Assembly (NCBI GenBank): GCA_013001885.1 | Contig: JABDLD010000087.1 | Span: forward strand, 45,978 to 109,977 | DNA length: 64,000 bases | Direction: 5' to 3' | From: Lysobacterales bacterium | GTDB taxonomy: Bacteria > Pseudomonadota > Gammaproteobacteria > Xanthomonadales > SZUA-36 | Shown here: piece after piece, positions 8,897 through 18,900 of the stretch | Layout of the letters: every line of letters starts with the position of its first letter | How positions within the stretch are numbered: position 1 is the first letter of the stretch | The notes under the pieces: generated by a model | What the model saw: the letters and a program-made list of their open reading frames with translations, nothing else | Databases searched by the model: none | What the model was told of the DNA's origin: nothing | Made by a program: the position numbers and the translations under genes

Positions 8897-9304
8897 CTAC
8901 TCCCCCGCAACCCTGTTGGTGAACGTAATTTTGCTCTTCCGGTCGTGGTATTGATAGTTTATTGAATCCGCCATTTTTAAGACCAGGTAAAGCCCAAGTC
9001 CACCGGGGTCCCGCTCCGACAAGGGCGCATCGATGTCCACATCCGCAGCCCGGGTAGGATCGAATCTCTCCACATCGAAGTCTGTCAGGCTGACCTCGAT
9101 ACCCCGCTCGATCGGATGCATTTCAACCAGGATATCCTTATCAGTCTCGGTGTTGTAACTCACCATGTTGACGAATAGCTCCTCCAACGACAGATCCACC
9201 TTCATGCGCAGAGAACCATCGATCTGTTCCCGTTCAAAAAAGTCTTCAGTATCCCGAACGATCTTCTGGATCTGATCAAAATTTCGGCTGTATTTTTTAT
9301 GCAT
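8897..9304 (-). CDS. RsbW-like serine kinase/anti-sigma ATPase
   Basis: 135 residues, a compact GHKL ATPase. The N box is SLEELFVNMVSY (about 41-52), a DFD motif follows near 77, and the G2 glycine loop is DPGGLGLYLV (about 101-110). The ATG at 9302-9304 overlaps the phosphatase stop (TGATG) behind GGAGGAGA, a very strong ribosome site; a TTG one codon earlier is less likely. Known members phosphorylate a STAS antagonist and sequester a sigma factor or other effector. With the STAS gene downstream and the PP2C gene upstream this completes a partner-switching set. Confidence 0.88.
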   Translation of the reverse strand: MHKKYSRNFDQIQKIVRDTEDFFEREQIDGSLRMKVDLSLEELFVNMVSYNTETDKDILVEMHPIERGIEVSLTDFDVERFDPTRAADVDIDAPLSERDPGGLGLYLVLKMADSINYQYHDRKSKITFTNRVAGE

Positions 9305-10581
9305 CAACTCTCCTCCGGAAGCCGTTTTAGCAGGACCAGCGTTATGTCGTCCTGCTGAGCGACACCATCTCCGTGTTCGTAAGTTGCAGTCAATATCTGT
9401 TTGCTCAACTCCACCATCGGTAAACGGTGATGATACTTCATCAGGCTGGCAACACGATCCTCGCCAAACTGCACACCCTGCCTGCTCTCATATTCATAAA
9501 TTCCATCGGATAACAGGACCAGGACGTCACCAGGCTCCATTTTCAAAATCTGTGAATCACCCGTATCCTCCAACTCCATGATGCCAACCGGAAATGTTGT
9601 CGGCCGATGCCACTCACAGCTTTCGTCTGCGGCCCGGAAATGCAGGATCGGGCCCTGACCCCCGGAATGAAACCGGACTTCACTGGTGACCGGATCGAGA
9701 AAACCCATGAAAGCCGTGATGAAGCGATCGTCCGGCAAGTCTTCCACGAGCTGGTTGTTCACGTGTCTGAAAGCCTCATTGAGCGACGCCCCGCAACGGA
9801 ATGCGACGCGCAACATAGCCTGCATCTGAGTGGCCGACAGGGCCGGCCCGAAACCATGGCCTGTGGCGTCGCCCATCAGGACAAACAATTCCCGGTTAAG
9901 CACAACCAGGTCGAACAGGTCACCGCCTGCGTGCCCGGTAGGCACGAAGTGGCCATGAACATCGTAACCTTTCACCAGCGGCATGACAGTGGGCAGCGTG
10001 CTCATCTGGATTTCGCGGGCCAGCGCAACCTCCTCGTCCAGCCTCTCTTTCAGCAGCAGCGCCTCGGTGAGCTGTGTACGCTGCACCGCCACGGCACATT
10101 GCGCCGCGAGCGTTGACGCCAGCAATTCATCGCTGGCATCGAAGACGCCCCCAATTTTATTCAGCAACTGCAGCACACCAACAGGCTGCTTCTCCTCTCC
10201 CAGCAGGGGAATGTTCAGGACGGACTGTGTTTTGTAACCGATGGCCTTGTCGACGGTCCGGCTGAATCGCGGATCGGAATAGGCGTCGGAAACGTTGATA
10301 ATTTCACGCGTCGACAGGCACTCGCCTACGAGGCCCTCACCTGCCGCCAGCCGGGGAGCGGGCCTGAACACCGGCACCCGCATGGTCAGATCGTCATTGG
10401 CGGCGTCGTACAGCCACAAAGAGGCCTTATCTGCGGAAAGGACAGATTCGCCGGCTTCGACCACTTCGGTCAGCATTTGCAGAAGTTCAAAAGGCCGTGC
10501 CAGTTTCTGCGTGACGTCCAGAATGCGGGCCAGCGCATCCTGGCTCAGCCGAGGCGGTGAAATCGCCTGAGAATTAGTCAA
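9304..10581 (-). CDS. GAF-domain PP2C (SpoIIE/RsbU-type) phosphatase
   Basis: 425 residues. A GAF sensor domain spans about 20-170 (DKASLWLYDAANDDLTMRVP, GEGLVGECLSTREIINVSDA). A short coiled linker is at about 175-195 (LKERLDEEVALAREIQMSTLP), and the SpoIIE-type phosphatase spans 195-420. Metal-binding Asp motifs are visible: HAGGDLFDL, MGDATGHG, LLSDGIYE and QQDDITLV. Translation starts at TTG 10579-10581, six bases after GGGGAG. It should dephosphorylate the STAS protein in response to a ligand or redox input bound by the GAF domain. It is the first gene of the six-gene run, facing the peroxiredoxin gene across 159 bases. Confidence 0.92.
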   Translation of the reverse strand: MTNSQAISPPRLSQDALARILDVTQKLARPFELLQMLTEVVEAGESVLSADKASLWLYDAANDDLTMRVPVFRPAPRLAAGEGLVGECLSTREIINVSDAYSDPRFSRTVDKAIGYKTQSVLNIPLLGEEKQPVGVLQLLNKIGGVFDASDELLASTLAAQCAVAVQRTQLTEALLLKERLDEEVALAREIQMSTLPTVMPLVKGYDVHGHFVPTGHAGGDLFDLVVLNRELFVLMGDATGHGFGPALSATQMQAMLRVAFRCGASLNEAFRHVNNQLVEDLPDDRFITAFMGFLDPVTSEVRFHSGGQGPILHFRAADESCEWHRPTTFPVGIMELEDTGDSQILKMEPGDVLVLLSDGIYEYESRQGVQFGEDRVASLMKYHHRLPMVELSKQILTATYEHGDGVAQQDDITLVLLKRLPEES

Positions 10582-10647
10582 CCAATACTCCCCGGAAAGT
10601 CAGTCCCAGCCATAATGTAACAGAGATCAATAAATGAAAAGAGGACT

Positions 10648-10684
10648 ATTTGCATTTCCTATTGATATCATAATTTCAATCGAT
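10648..10684 (+). promoter_or_regulatory. Possible OxyR-type operator before the peroxiredoxin gene
   Basis: Four tetramers spaced by seven bases (ATTT, CTAT, ATAA, CGAT) match 12 of 16 positions of the OxyR pattern ATAG-N7-CTAT-N7-ATAG-N7-CTAT. It lies 57 bases upstream of a peroxiredoxin, which fits OxyR control. The stretch is AT-rich, so chance agreement is possible. Confidence 0.3.
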
Positions 10685-10740
10685 TTTACTTATTAGCGGG
10701 CTGCTCTTACTCTACGTGCGTTACCAACAGGAGAATTGAA

Positions 10741-11277
10741 ATGTCCCAGATTATTCCATTGCAAGTTCCCCACGTTACATTCAAAACCCGCGTGCATGAT
10801 GAATCCGTGGAAGGGCCAAACCCCTACCGCTGGCAGGACCTGACCTCCGACGACATTTTCGCCGGAAAAAAAGTGGTCGTGTTTGCGCTTCCAGGTGCCT
10901 TCACCCCGACCTGTTCAAGCACGCATCTGCCCGGTTTCGAAGCCAGCTACGAGGAGTTCAAGGCTCTCGGCGTCGACGAAGTTTATTGTCTCAGCGTTAA
11001 CGACGCGTTCACAATGTTTCAGTGGGGCAAACACCAGGGCGTCGAGAAAGTCAAAATGCTACCGGATGGCGGTGGCGAATTCACCCGGATGATGGGCATG
11101 CTGGTGCGCAAGGACAATCTCGGTTTCGGCGAACGGTCGTGGCGCTACTCCATGCTGGTCGACGACGGCGCGATTACCGCCATGTTCGCAGAGGCTGGGA
11201 AGTGTGATAACTGTCCGAGTGACCCGTTCGAGACCAGTGATGCACAGACGCTTCTGAATTACATGAAATCAAATTAG
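10741..11277 (+). CDS. Peroxiredoxin, Prx5 type
   Basis: 178 residues; reduces hydrogen peroxide and organic peroxides in the cytoplasm. The peroxidatic site is PGAFTPTCSS with Cys58. The Prx5 hallmark region LPGFEASYEEFKALGVDEVYCLSVND follows. A C-x-x-C pair (Cys155, Cys158) near the C-terminus in GKCDNCPSD is an extra feature that could serve as resolving or thiol-exchange cysteines. A GGAGAATTGAA ribosome site precedes the ATG. It is divergent from the GAF-PP2C phosphatase and possibly under OxyR. Confidence 0.93.
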   Translation: MSQIIPLQVPHVTFKTRVHDESVEGPNPYRWQDLTSDDIFAGKKVVVFALPGAFTPTCSSTHLPGFEASYEEFKALGVDEVYCLSVNDAFTMFQWGKHQGVEKVKMLPDGGGEFTRMMGMLVRKDNLGFGERSWRYSMLVDDGAITAMFAEAGKCDNCPSDPFETSDAQTLLNYMKSN

Positions 11278-11340
11278 AACTTAAACGGTCTTTTATTATC
11301 ATACTCTAGGGAGGGATAAAGCCTTCAGGAGATTTGATTT

Positions 11341-12012
11341 ATGAACTCAAAAGTCATTGGCGTACTGTTTAGCCTCGGCCTGATTCTGGGCCCCTCGATT
11401 GTTTTCGCGGAAACCGACCCTCCGGAAATTTCCCTGGATGGCCTGGAATTGATGGAAAAGGACCGCCGAGGTGAAATATATGCGAGTCCGGATGTGGAAT
11501 GGAGCATATACGACCAGATCTTGCTGGACCCTGCCACTGTGGCCTTCCGTAAAAACTGGCAACGTGACCAAAATCGCTACCATTCGCTGAAGGTCAAGGC
11601 CTCAGACATGGAGCGGATCAAGTCCGATATGGCTGATCTGTTTAACGAGGTTTTCGTAGCGGAACTTACTGCCGCAGGCGATTACACATTGGCCAGCGAG
11701 AGTGCCGAAAACGTGATGCGAATCAAACCCCGCATCGTCGACCTCGACGTCTACGCCCCGGACACCCGCTCCGTTGGCATAACACAGACCTACACCGAGT
11801 CTGCCGGACGTATGACGCTCAAGCTTGAACTCTACGACGCAGTGACCGGTGATCTGCTCGCTACCGCGTCCGACCGGCAGGAGGCGCCGCGCCGCGGCTA
11901 TTACCAGTGGACCAACAGCGTAAGTAACCGCGCGGATGCGCGTCGGATGCTGCAGCGGTGGGCCAAAGACCTGCACCAGCGGCTGGACGAGGCTCGATCT
12001 GATTCCGACTGA
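11341..12012 (+). CDS. DUF3313 family exported protein
   Basis: 223 residues with a signal peptide ending near residue 23 (SIVFA). The body fits the DUF3313 pattern: YDQILLDPATVAFRKNW early on, a central MRIKPRIVDLDVYAPD strand, and the C-terminal SNRADARRMLQRWAKDLHQRLDEA helix. Many DUF3313 members are lipoproteins; this one has no lipobox Cys, so it is probably soluble in the periplasm. CAGGAGA lies nine bases before the ATG. It has 63 bases between it and the peroxiredoxin. Function is unknown. Confidence 0.75.
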   Translation: MNSKVIGVLFSLGLILGPSIVFAETDPPEISLDGLELMEKDRRGEIYASPDVEWSIYDQILLDPATVAFRKNWQRDQNRYHSLKVKASDMERIKSDMADLFNEVFVAELTAAGDYTLASESAENVMRIKPRIVDLDVYAPDTRSVGITQTYTESAGRMTLKLELYDAVTGDLLATASDRQEAPRRGYYQWTNSVSNRADARRMLQRWAKDLHQRLDEARSDSD

Positions 12013-12027
12013 AACCACACTGATCGG

Positions 12028-12047
12028 CTCCCCGCTCCGGCGGGGAG
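12028..12047. terminator. Hairpin between convergent genes
   Basis: Perfect 8-bp stem CTCCCCGC/GCGGGGAG with a TCCG loop, placed between two convergent stop codons at 12012 and 12054. There is no long T-run on either side, so it may act as a barrier or 3' end stabiliser for both transcripts. Confidence 0.6.
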
Positions 12048-12053
12048 TCTACG

Positions 12054-15000
12054 TTACTGAGAGCTCCACTCGGGCAGACGCGCCGGGGTCCATGGGGCGC
12101 CCTCCGCTTCCAGTTCGTTTTCGAGCTGCACCAGGTCAGCAGAAATGGAACTCAACTCCGCCAGCACCGGCGGGAACTGCTCCGTCGCAACACGATATGA
12201 TTCTCTAAAATTCCCGCTCACGGCGGACTGGCTTCCCCAACTGCCCCCTACAATAACGGCGACGCGTTCGAAGATGGACTGAGGCGCAGCTTCGGCGCGG
12301 CTCGTCACCGTCCTGTCACCGTTCAGAATCACTCGCAGGTCCTGCATCCTGGCATTCAATCTTCGCACGGCGGTCGCTTGCGCCTCTGTCGCGGCAGGCG
12401 TTTCTTCCACGGCTTTCACGAGGTGGTCAATGCGCGTCTGGATCTCATCTGCAGCACGATCGGCACCCATCACGGCACGATAGAGCTCCGCTGTCTGCGA
12501 CTGGAATTGCAGCACGGCTTCGCGGTCATCTGCAACCAGGCCGCCGGTGAACAGGGGTTTCAGGGTAAACGTCTGCGCCCCGGCGATTTCCTCAAATTTG
12601 CCCTCTACCCTTTTCGAGAGGGTCACGCTGTATTGACCCGGCAGCACCATGGGCCCCTGGGGCGTGCCCTCCCAGGGCGCACGATCGGTCGCCGGCTGCA
12701 AATTCACGGGATCAGGAGCAGGGTAACGCATATCCCATGCCACCCGGTGAAAACCCTTACCGGCGGGACCGTCAATGCGCCTGATGACCTGACCCGACCT
12801 ATCCGTCACTGTCAGTGTTACTGAAGGCGCCTCTTCGCGATCTTCACGTCTCAGCTGCTCCCAGCTGGGATACGGATTGTCCTCTCCCGCCTTGGCCCTC
12901 TCCTTCTCGGAGTCCCGGCGCTTATCCTTGATTGACTGAAGGTCTTCGGCCAGATAGTAGGAGAACACGGCCCCATAAGGCGGGTTGTCGGCGGTATAAC
13001 GGTCGGAACCGAAATCGCCCTTTCCGCCCCAGCCGCGACGTCGGTCGGGGTTGTAGATCCAGCTGTCACGGACCGGAAACAGGGAAGCGCCCGACTCGAG
13101 TTGCTTGACCGGGGTACGCAAAGGCGCAATGTCGTCGAGAATATAAAAGCCCCGCCCAAAGGTAGTTACGACCAGGTCGCTCTCGCGGCGCTGAATTTCC
13201 AGATCGCGGACGGCGATGGTCGGCAAGCCCGTCAACTCCTGCCAGTTCCCGCCTCCGTCCTGGGTGAAAAACAGGCCGAATTCGGTGCCGACAAACAGCA
13301 GTCCGCTGTTTACATGGTCCTCGATAATGGTATGCGCCGTGCCTCTGGGCGGTAGACCGTCAACCATCATTTTCCAATTTTTTCCCCGGTCCGATGTTTT
13401 CACCACATAGGGTTTGTGGTCACCGCGTTTGTGGTTGTCAAACACCGCGTATGCCACGTCAGCATCATGGCTCGAGGCAATGATGTCCTCGACCAACGAC
13501 ATATCGGGAACGCCCTTGAAAGATGCCGTCTTGCGCCAGCTATTTCCGCCGTCCGTTGTCACCTGGATCAGACCGTCGTCGGTCCCGGCGTAGATAAGCC
13601 CCTCGGTCAGCGGGCTTTCAGCCAATGCAATCAGGCTCCCGTACATCGAAGTGGACATATTCTTGGCGATGGCGTCGACGCTCCATACCCTGCCCATCAC
13701 GTCGAGTTTGTTACGGTCAATCTGCCGGGACAGATCGCCGCTGACAGCGACCCAGCTTTCACCACGGTCATCCGAGCGGAACAGGCGTTCTGCCCCGTAA
13801 TACAGACGGTTACTGTTGTGCGGTGAAATGATCAGGGGCGCATTCCAGTTCCACTTGTACTTGTTTTCCTCCGCGCCCGGCTGCGGCGTGATGGCCAACC
13901 TCTCACCGGTCACCCGGTCAAACCGGGCCAGGCCGCCGTATTGATATTGCGCGTAAACGACATTTGCATCGGTCGGATCGATCTGAGCCTTAAACCCGTC
14001 TCCGAACTGGGCTATCCACCAGTCGACATTGGTGATTCCGTCGGTAAAACGGGTCTGGACAGGACCGCAAAGCGTGAAATTGTCCTGCGTTCCACCACAT
14101 ACGTTGTAAAACGGCGCGTCGTTATCCGGCGTACCCCGGTAAAACTGCGTCATCGGCAGGTTGCTGACATGGCGCCAGTTTTCTCCGCGATCCCAGGATT
14201 CATAGACACCACCGTCTCCGCCAATATACAGATGGTTGCTGTTGGCTGGATCAATCCAAAGGGCATGATCATCGACGTGCCGGTTCTTGATGGAAATCCT
14301 GCTCCAGGTTTTACCGCCATCCTCCGACCGGCTGGTGAAAGTGTCCACCGAGTAAACCACATCCGGGTCATTCGGATCGACGTACAGCTCGTTGTAATAC
14401 TGGGGACTGCTGGTCATCCGGTCAGAACGCTTCTCCCAGCTTTCACCAAAATCGGTGCTGCGATAGACACCTTTGCCTTTGTCGTCGGCTTCAATGATGG
14501 CGTAAAGAATGTTTGGCGCCGATGGGGCCGCCGCAAGGCCGATACGTCCCAGGTCTCCTCCCGGTATTCCCTGGCTGATTTTACGCCAGGTTTTACCGCC
14601 GTCCACAGTCTTGTGCACTCCGCCCCCGGGGCCGCCATTGATCAGCGTCCAGACATGACGCCTGCGCTGGTAGCTGGAAGCGACGATGACGTCCGGATTG
14701 GCGGAGTGCATGACAAATTCGTTGACGCCGGTATCTTCATCGATCTCCAGAATCCGGGTCCAGCTCTCGCCGCCATCGATGGTTTTATAGAGACCGCGGT
14801 CTCCGCCAGAGTTCCACAGCGGGCCCTGGGCCGCCACCCAAACTATATTACTGTTCTCGGGGTGAATCCGGATCATCGAGATATGGCCGGAATCTTTCAG
14901 GCCCATGTTCTTCCATGTCTTACCAGCGTCCATGGATTTGTATACACCGTCACCAAAGGCCACGCTGCGCTGGGCGTTGTTCTCGCCCGTTCCCACCCAG

Positions 15001-15320
15001 ACCGTGCTGGAATTGGAAGGATCGAGCTCGACCACGCCGATTGCATAAGAACCTTCGTTTTCAAACACGGCCTCCCAGCTTGCGCCGTTGTTGCCGGTTT
15101 TCCAGAGGTTTCCACTGGCGAAACCAACGTAATGGACTTCCCACTGGTCGGGATGGAAAGCGAAGTCCGAGACACGGCCCGAGGTCAATGCCGGACCGAT
15201 GGATCTCATCGGCAGGCCGGCCAGCGGATGACTCTCATCCGCCGCGGCGATAATGGATGGAAAAGCCGCCAGCAGCAGGAGGGAAAGAACGATGGTTCCG
15301 GGCAATCGATTTCGAGACAT
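12054..15320 (-). CDS. Large exported BNR/sortilin-like beta-propeller protein (paralogue 1)
   Basis: 1088 residues from ATG 15318-15320, chosen because AAGGAG lies five bases upstream; an in-frame ATG 21 bases earlier lacks a ribosome site. A signal peptide (about 1-26) is followed by many BNR/Asp-box blades of the type S-x-D-x-G-x-T-W (KSMDAGKTWKNMG, KTIDGGESWTRI, RSTDFGESWEKRS) over about residues 30-740. Then come beta-sandwich-like and helical regions (VTLTVTDRSGQVIRRIDGPAG; LVQLENELEAEGAPW). Such proteins are often labelled VPS10/sortilin-like or glycosyl hydrolase, but Asp boxes alone do not show an enzymatic site. It is divergent from a full-length paralogue starting at 15907. Confidence 0.85.
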   Translation of the reverse strand: MSRNRLPGTIVLSLLLLAAFPSIIAAADESHPLAGLPMRSIGPALTSGRVSDFAFHPDQWEVHYVGFASGNLWKTGNNGASWEAVFENEGSYAIGVVELDPSNSSTVWVGTGENNAQRSVAFGDGVYKSMDAGKTWKNMGLKDSGHISMIRIHPENSNIVWVAAQGPLWNSGGDRGLYKTIDGGESWTRILEIDEDTGVNEFVMHSANPDVIVASSYQRRRHVWTLINGGPGGGVHKTVDGGKTWRKISQGIPGGDLGRIGLAAAPSAPNILYAIIEADDKGKGVYRSTDFGESWEKRSDRMTSSPQYYNELYVDPNDPDVVYSVDTFTSRSEDGGKTWSRISIKNRHVDDHALWIDPANSNHLYIGGDGGVYESWDRGENWRHVSNLPMTQFYRGTPDNDAPFYNVCGGTQDNFTLCGPVQTRFTDGITNVDWWIAQFGDGFKAQIDPTDANVVYAQYQYGGLARFDRVTGERLAITPQPGAEENKYKWNWNAPLIISPHNSNRLYYGAERLFRSDDRGESWVAVSGDLSRQIDRNKLDVMGRVWSVDAIAKNMSTSMYGSLIALAESPLTEGLIYAGTDDGLIQVTTDGGNSWRKTASFKGVPDMSLVEDIIASSHDADVAYAVFDNHKRGDHKPYVVKTSDRGKNWKMMVDGLPPRGTAHTIIEDHVNSGLLFVGTEFGLFFTQDGGGNWQELTGLPTIAVRDLEIQRRESDLVVTTFGRGFYILDDIAPLRTPVKQLESGASLFPVRDSWIYNPDRRRGWGGKGDFGSDRYTADNPPYGAVFSYYLAEDLQSIKDKRRDSEKERAKAGEDNPYPSWEQLRREDREEAPSVTLTVTDRSGQVIRRIDGPAGKGFHRVAWDMRYPAPDPVNLQPATDRAPWEGTPQGPMVLPGQYSVTLSKRVEGKFEEIAGAQTFTLKPLFTGGLVADDREAVLQFQSQTAELYRAVMGADRAADEIQTRIDHLVKAVEETPAATEAQATAVRRLNARMQDLRVILNGDRTVTSRAEAAPQSIFERVAVIVGGSWGSQSAVSGNFRESYRVATEQFPPVLAELSSISADLVQLENELEAEGAPWTPARLPEWSSQ

Positions 15321-15411
15321 GATGGCTCCTTGAATAAGCAATATTCAGCACAGCCCCTGCCCGCCTGTCGCTATGCGGACAAAGACCGTTACGCGCTTTT
15401 GAACGGGTTCG

Positions 15412-15792
15412 CTAGCCTTCGGCTGCGGCTTTGCGTTCTTTGTAACCGCGGACGGCTTCGTTGAAACGCTCTGCAACCCGCTCTTCCATTTCAACGGAGT
15501 AGTTGAAGGATGAAACGATGGCTGCCTTGTTGCCTGCCGTGTTATCCGGGTTGCCTTCAGCCGCACTCAGGCATTCGCGAAACAATTCGAGTTCCCCCTG
15601 GAATTCGGCCACCTGTTTCTTGGCGCTGACCAGATCTTCGTATGAAGCATCTTCGGGGATCGCATCGGGCGATGCGGGAAGGACGCACTTCTGAGCGTCG
15701 GGGGGAAGAACCTGCACGAGATCCGCATCATCCTGGGCCTGGACGCTTCCAAGCAGCAGAACCGCTGCAAGCAAAATAAAAACCTGTTTCAC
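15412..15792 (-). CDS. Small secreted protein of unknown function
   Basis: 126 residues. It has a clear signal peptide (MKQVFILLAAVLLLGSVQAQ), then a mature region of about 106 residues with two Cys (36 and 68) that could form a disulfide, and a helical, charged C-terminal part (VEMEERVAERFNEAVRGYKERKAAAEG). I recognise no family. It lies between the two giant propeller genes and is transcribed toward paralogue 1, 91 bases upstream of that gene's start. It may be co-transcribed with it. Confidence 0.7.
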   Translation of the reverse strand: MKQVFILLAAVLLLGSVQAQDDADLVQVLPPDAQKCVLPASPDAIPEDASYEDLVSAKKQVAEFQGELELFRECLSAAEGNPDNTAGNKAAIVSSFNYSVEMEERVAERFNEAVRGYKERKAAAEG

Positions 15793-15906
15793 GGCAAAAC
15801 TCCTTATGAATCCGAATGCAGATTATACAATGCAGCCCGCTATGGTTGACAATGCCTTGCCCAGGATTGAACCTAATCCGCTGAATTCAATTCCAAGGAG
15901 CCCCGG

Positions 15907-18900
15907 ATGTTTTTTTCCCCATTCACCCGATTTTATTCAGCCGGGATAATCCTGTTGAGCCTGGTGCTCACCGGACCGGCCGACGCCCAGCTTGACGGGG
16001 AACTTCTGCACGGATTGTCCGCCCGCAGCCTGGGGCCGGCGGCGGTGAGCGGCCGGATTACCGCGATCGATGCGGTGGCCAGCAATCCCAACCACATAGT
16101 CCTCGGCGCAGCCACCGGCGGCGTCTGGATTTCAGATAATGGAGGACTGACGTGGACCCCGGTGTTCGATCAGCAGCCCGTGGCTTCGATTGGCGCCGTT
16201 GCCATCAACCAGGACAATCCGGACATCATCTGGGTGGGCACCGGTGAGGGTAATGTGCGCAACTCGACGTCGATTGGCGACGGTATGTTCAAATCGATCG
16301 ATGGCGGCAGGACCTGGCAGCGGGCGGGACTCGAGGGCACGGAACGCATCAATCGGATTGCTTTGCATCCGGGCAACCCGAATGTGGCCTATGCGGCTGC
16401 ACTCGGCACTCTGTGGGGTGAAAATGAAGAGCGTGGTGTTTTCAAGACAGAAGACGGCGGAAAAACCTGGCGAAAGATTTTGTATGCAGACCGGAAGACC
16501 GGCGGCACTGATATAAAGCTCGACCCATTCAACCCGGACAAGCTTTACGCCAGCCTTTGGCAGCACCGCCGCTGGCCTTACTTCTTCAAGTCCGGCGGAC
16601 CCGGTTCCGGCATGTATATATCCTGGGACGGCGGCGCATCATGGAAGCGTAAAACGGCTCAGGACGGATTACCCACAGGCGAACTCGGACGGATCACCTT
16701 TGCGCCATCGCCGGCAGAGCGCGGCCGGGTTTACGCCCTGGTCGAGGCGGAAAAGAGCGCCATGCTGCGCTCCGAAGACGGCGGTGAAAGCTGGATCAGG
16801 ACCAATGAAGACTACGACATTGCGATCCGGCCGTTTTATTACACGGAAGTCGCCGCTGATCCGCAGAACGCCGAACGCGTCTACAATATTTTCACCCGCC
16901 TCAGCGTTTCGATCGATGGCGGCAAAACGTTCGAATTGAACCCGGTGGTCGACTGCTGCGATGCAGGCAACACGATTCACATCGACAATCACGCTTTCTG
17001 GATCAATCCGTCCGATCCTAAACACCTGATACTGGGTAATGACGGCGGCATCGCCATCAGCCGTGACCGCGGCGAAACATGGCGCTTTGTGCGCAACCTG
17101 CCGCTTTCGCAGTTCTACCACATCAGTGTGGACAACGACCATCCCTACCATATTTACGGCGGCTTGCAGGACAACGGCTCCTGGCGCGGCCCGTCGGAGG
17201 TGTGGGAAAACGCCGGAATCCGCAACCTGCACTGGCAGGAAGTGGGTTTCGGCGACGGCTTCGACACGCTGCCCGATCCCGAGAACTCCCGTCGCGGTTA
17301 CGTCATGTCCCAGGGCGGGTACCTTTCGAGCTGGAACCTGGATACCGGCGAACAGCGGATGATCCGGCCCGCACCACAAGCCCCCGGAGTAGATCTGAGG
17401 TTCAACTGGAATGCTGCAATTGCGCAGGACCCCTTTGATCCCGCCACCATCTACTACGGCAGCCAGTTCGTGCACAAATCAACCGACCGCGGGATCTCGT
17501 GGAACGTGATCAGCGGTGACCTGACGTCCAACAACCCGGAATGGCAGACGTTTCGCGAGAGCGGCGGATTAACCGCCGACGTGACCGCGGCAGAAAACTA
17601 CACGTCCATTGTCTCCATCGCACCAAGCCCTTTGCAGCCGGGCACGATATGGGCCGGTACCGACGACGGACGGGTGCACGTCACCCGGGACGGCGGAGCC
17701 TCTTGGGTCCGGGTGGATGAGCGCGTTCGCGGCGTCCCGCAGAATAGCTGGGTGCCGATGATTACGCCTTCACCGCATGATGCGGGCACTGCTTTCATTG
17801 TGTTCGACAATCACCGCCGCTCGGATATGAATCCCTATGTGTACCGCGCCGAAGATTACGGTCGTCGCTGGAGCAGCCTCACGACGCCGGAATTGTCCGG
17901 ATACGCCCTCTCCGTGCTGCAGGATCACGTGGATCCCGAGTTATTGTTCCTCGGAACCGAGTTCGGCTTGTACGTCTCTACCAATGGCGGCGCCGGCTGG
18001 GCAAGGTTCACAGCCGGCGTGCCAACCGTGTCGGTGATGGACATGGCGATTCAGCAGCGCGAAACCGACCTGGTGTTGGGGACTCACGGCCGCTCGATTT
18101 ATGTGATTGATGACTATGCCGCCCTGCGCGGCCTCAAGGCTTCCTCTTTTGGGCAGCGCCTGGCTATACTCGACGTGACCGAAGGCCAGCAATTCGACGC
18201 AAACCAGACTCCGTCCACGCGCTTTACCGGCTCGGGTGAATTCAGGGCGGAAAACGAGCCCTACGGGGTGATGATTACCTTCATGTCCAGCGGGAAGGAC
18301 TTGCCGCATCCGGACGAAATGGCTAGGCAGCCCGAGCGCACCGGCGAGCAAACCGATGATGCCGACATTCCAAAAATCGAAATGACGGTTAGAACGATGG
18401 AAGGCGAGTTGATCCGCACGCGGAAATTTACTGTCCACCAGGGCGTAAACCGAATTGTCTGGGGCATGCAGCGGGACGGTGTACGGCCGATGCCGGGACC
18501 TGATGCACCTAAACTCGACGACGGGTTACCCGCCGGCGCCGAGGTTCCGGCCGGTGATTACCAGGTGACACTGAGTCTGGCCGCGACCGTTACCGAACCC
18601 GCAAGCACAAGCCGCACTGTGAGAGTTCTGCCGGATCCGCGCTCGCTCTGGTCCACGCAGGAAAAACTGGAGAACTACCGGGTCATGCTGCAACTGGAAG
18701 ATATGCAGGAGGCGGCTGTCGAGGCTGTGGAACGGCTGGTCCGCGCGCAGGCTGACGTGACCACCGTGCAGACCCTGATCGGGCAGAAGCAGGTGCCGGG
18801 GGAGACGCCGGATGAACCTTTGCAGGCGCTGACCGAAAAAGCCGCCGAGATACAACAGGAACTGGCAGAGCTTGAAAGCCGTTTCCGTGTAAGGCCCGGA

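Noticed and set aside
13941..15464. Plus-strand frame of 507 codons
   Set aside because: Antisense to the propeller gene at 12054-15320, whose signal peptide, Asp boxes and AAGGAG start are clear; the plus frame has no recognisable domain.
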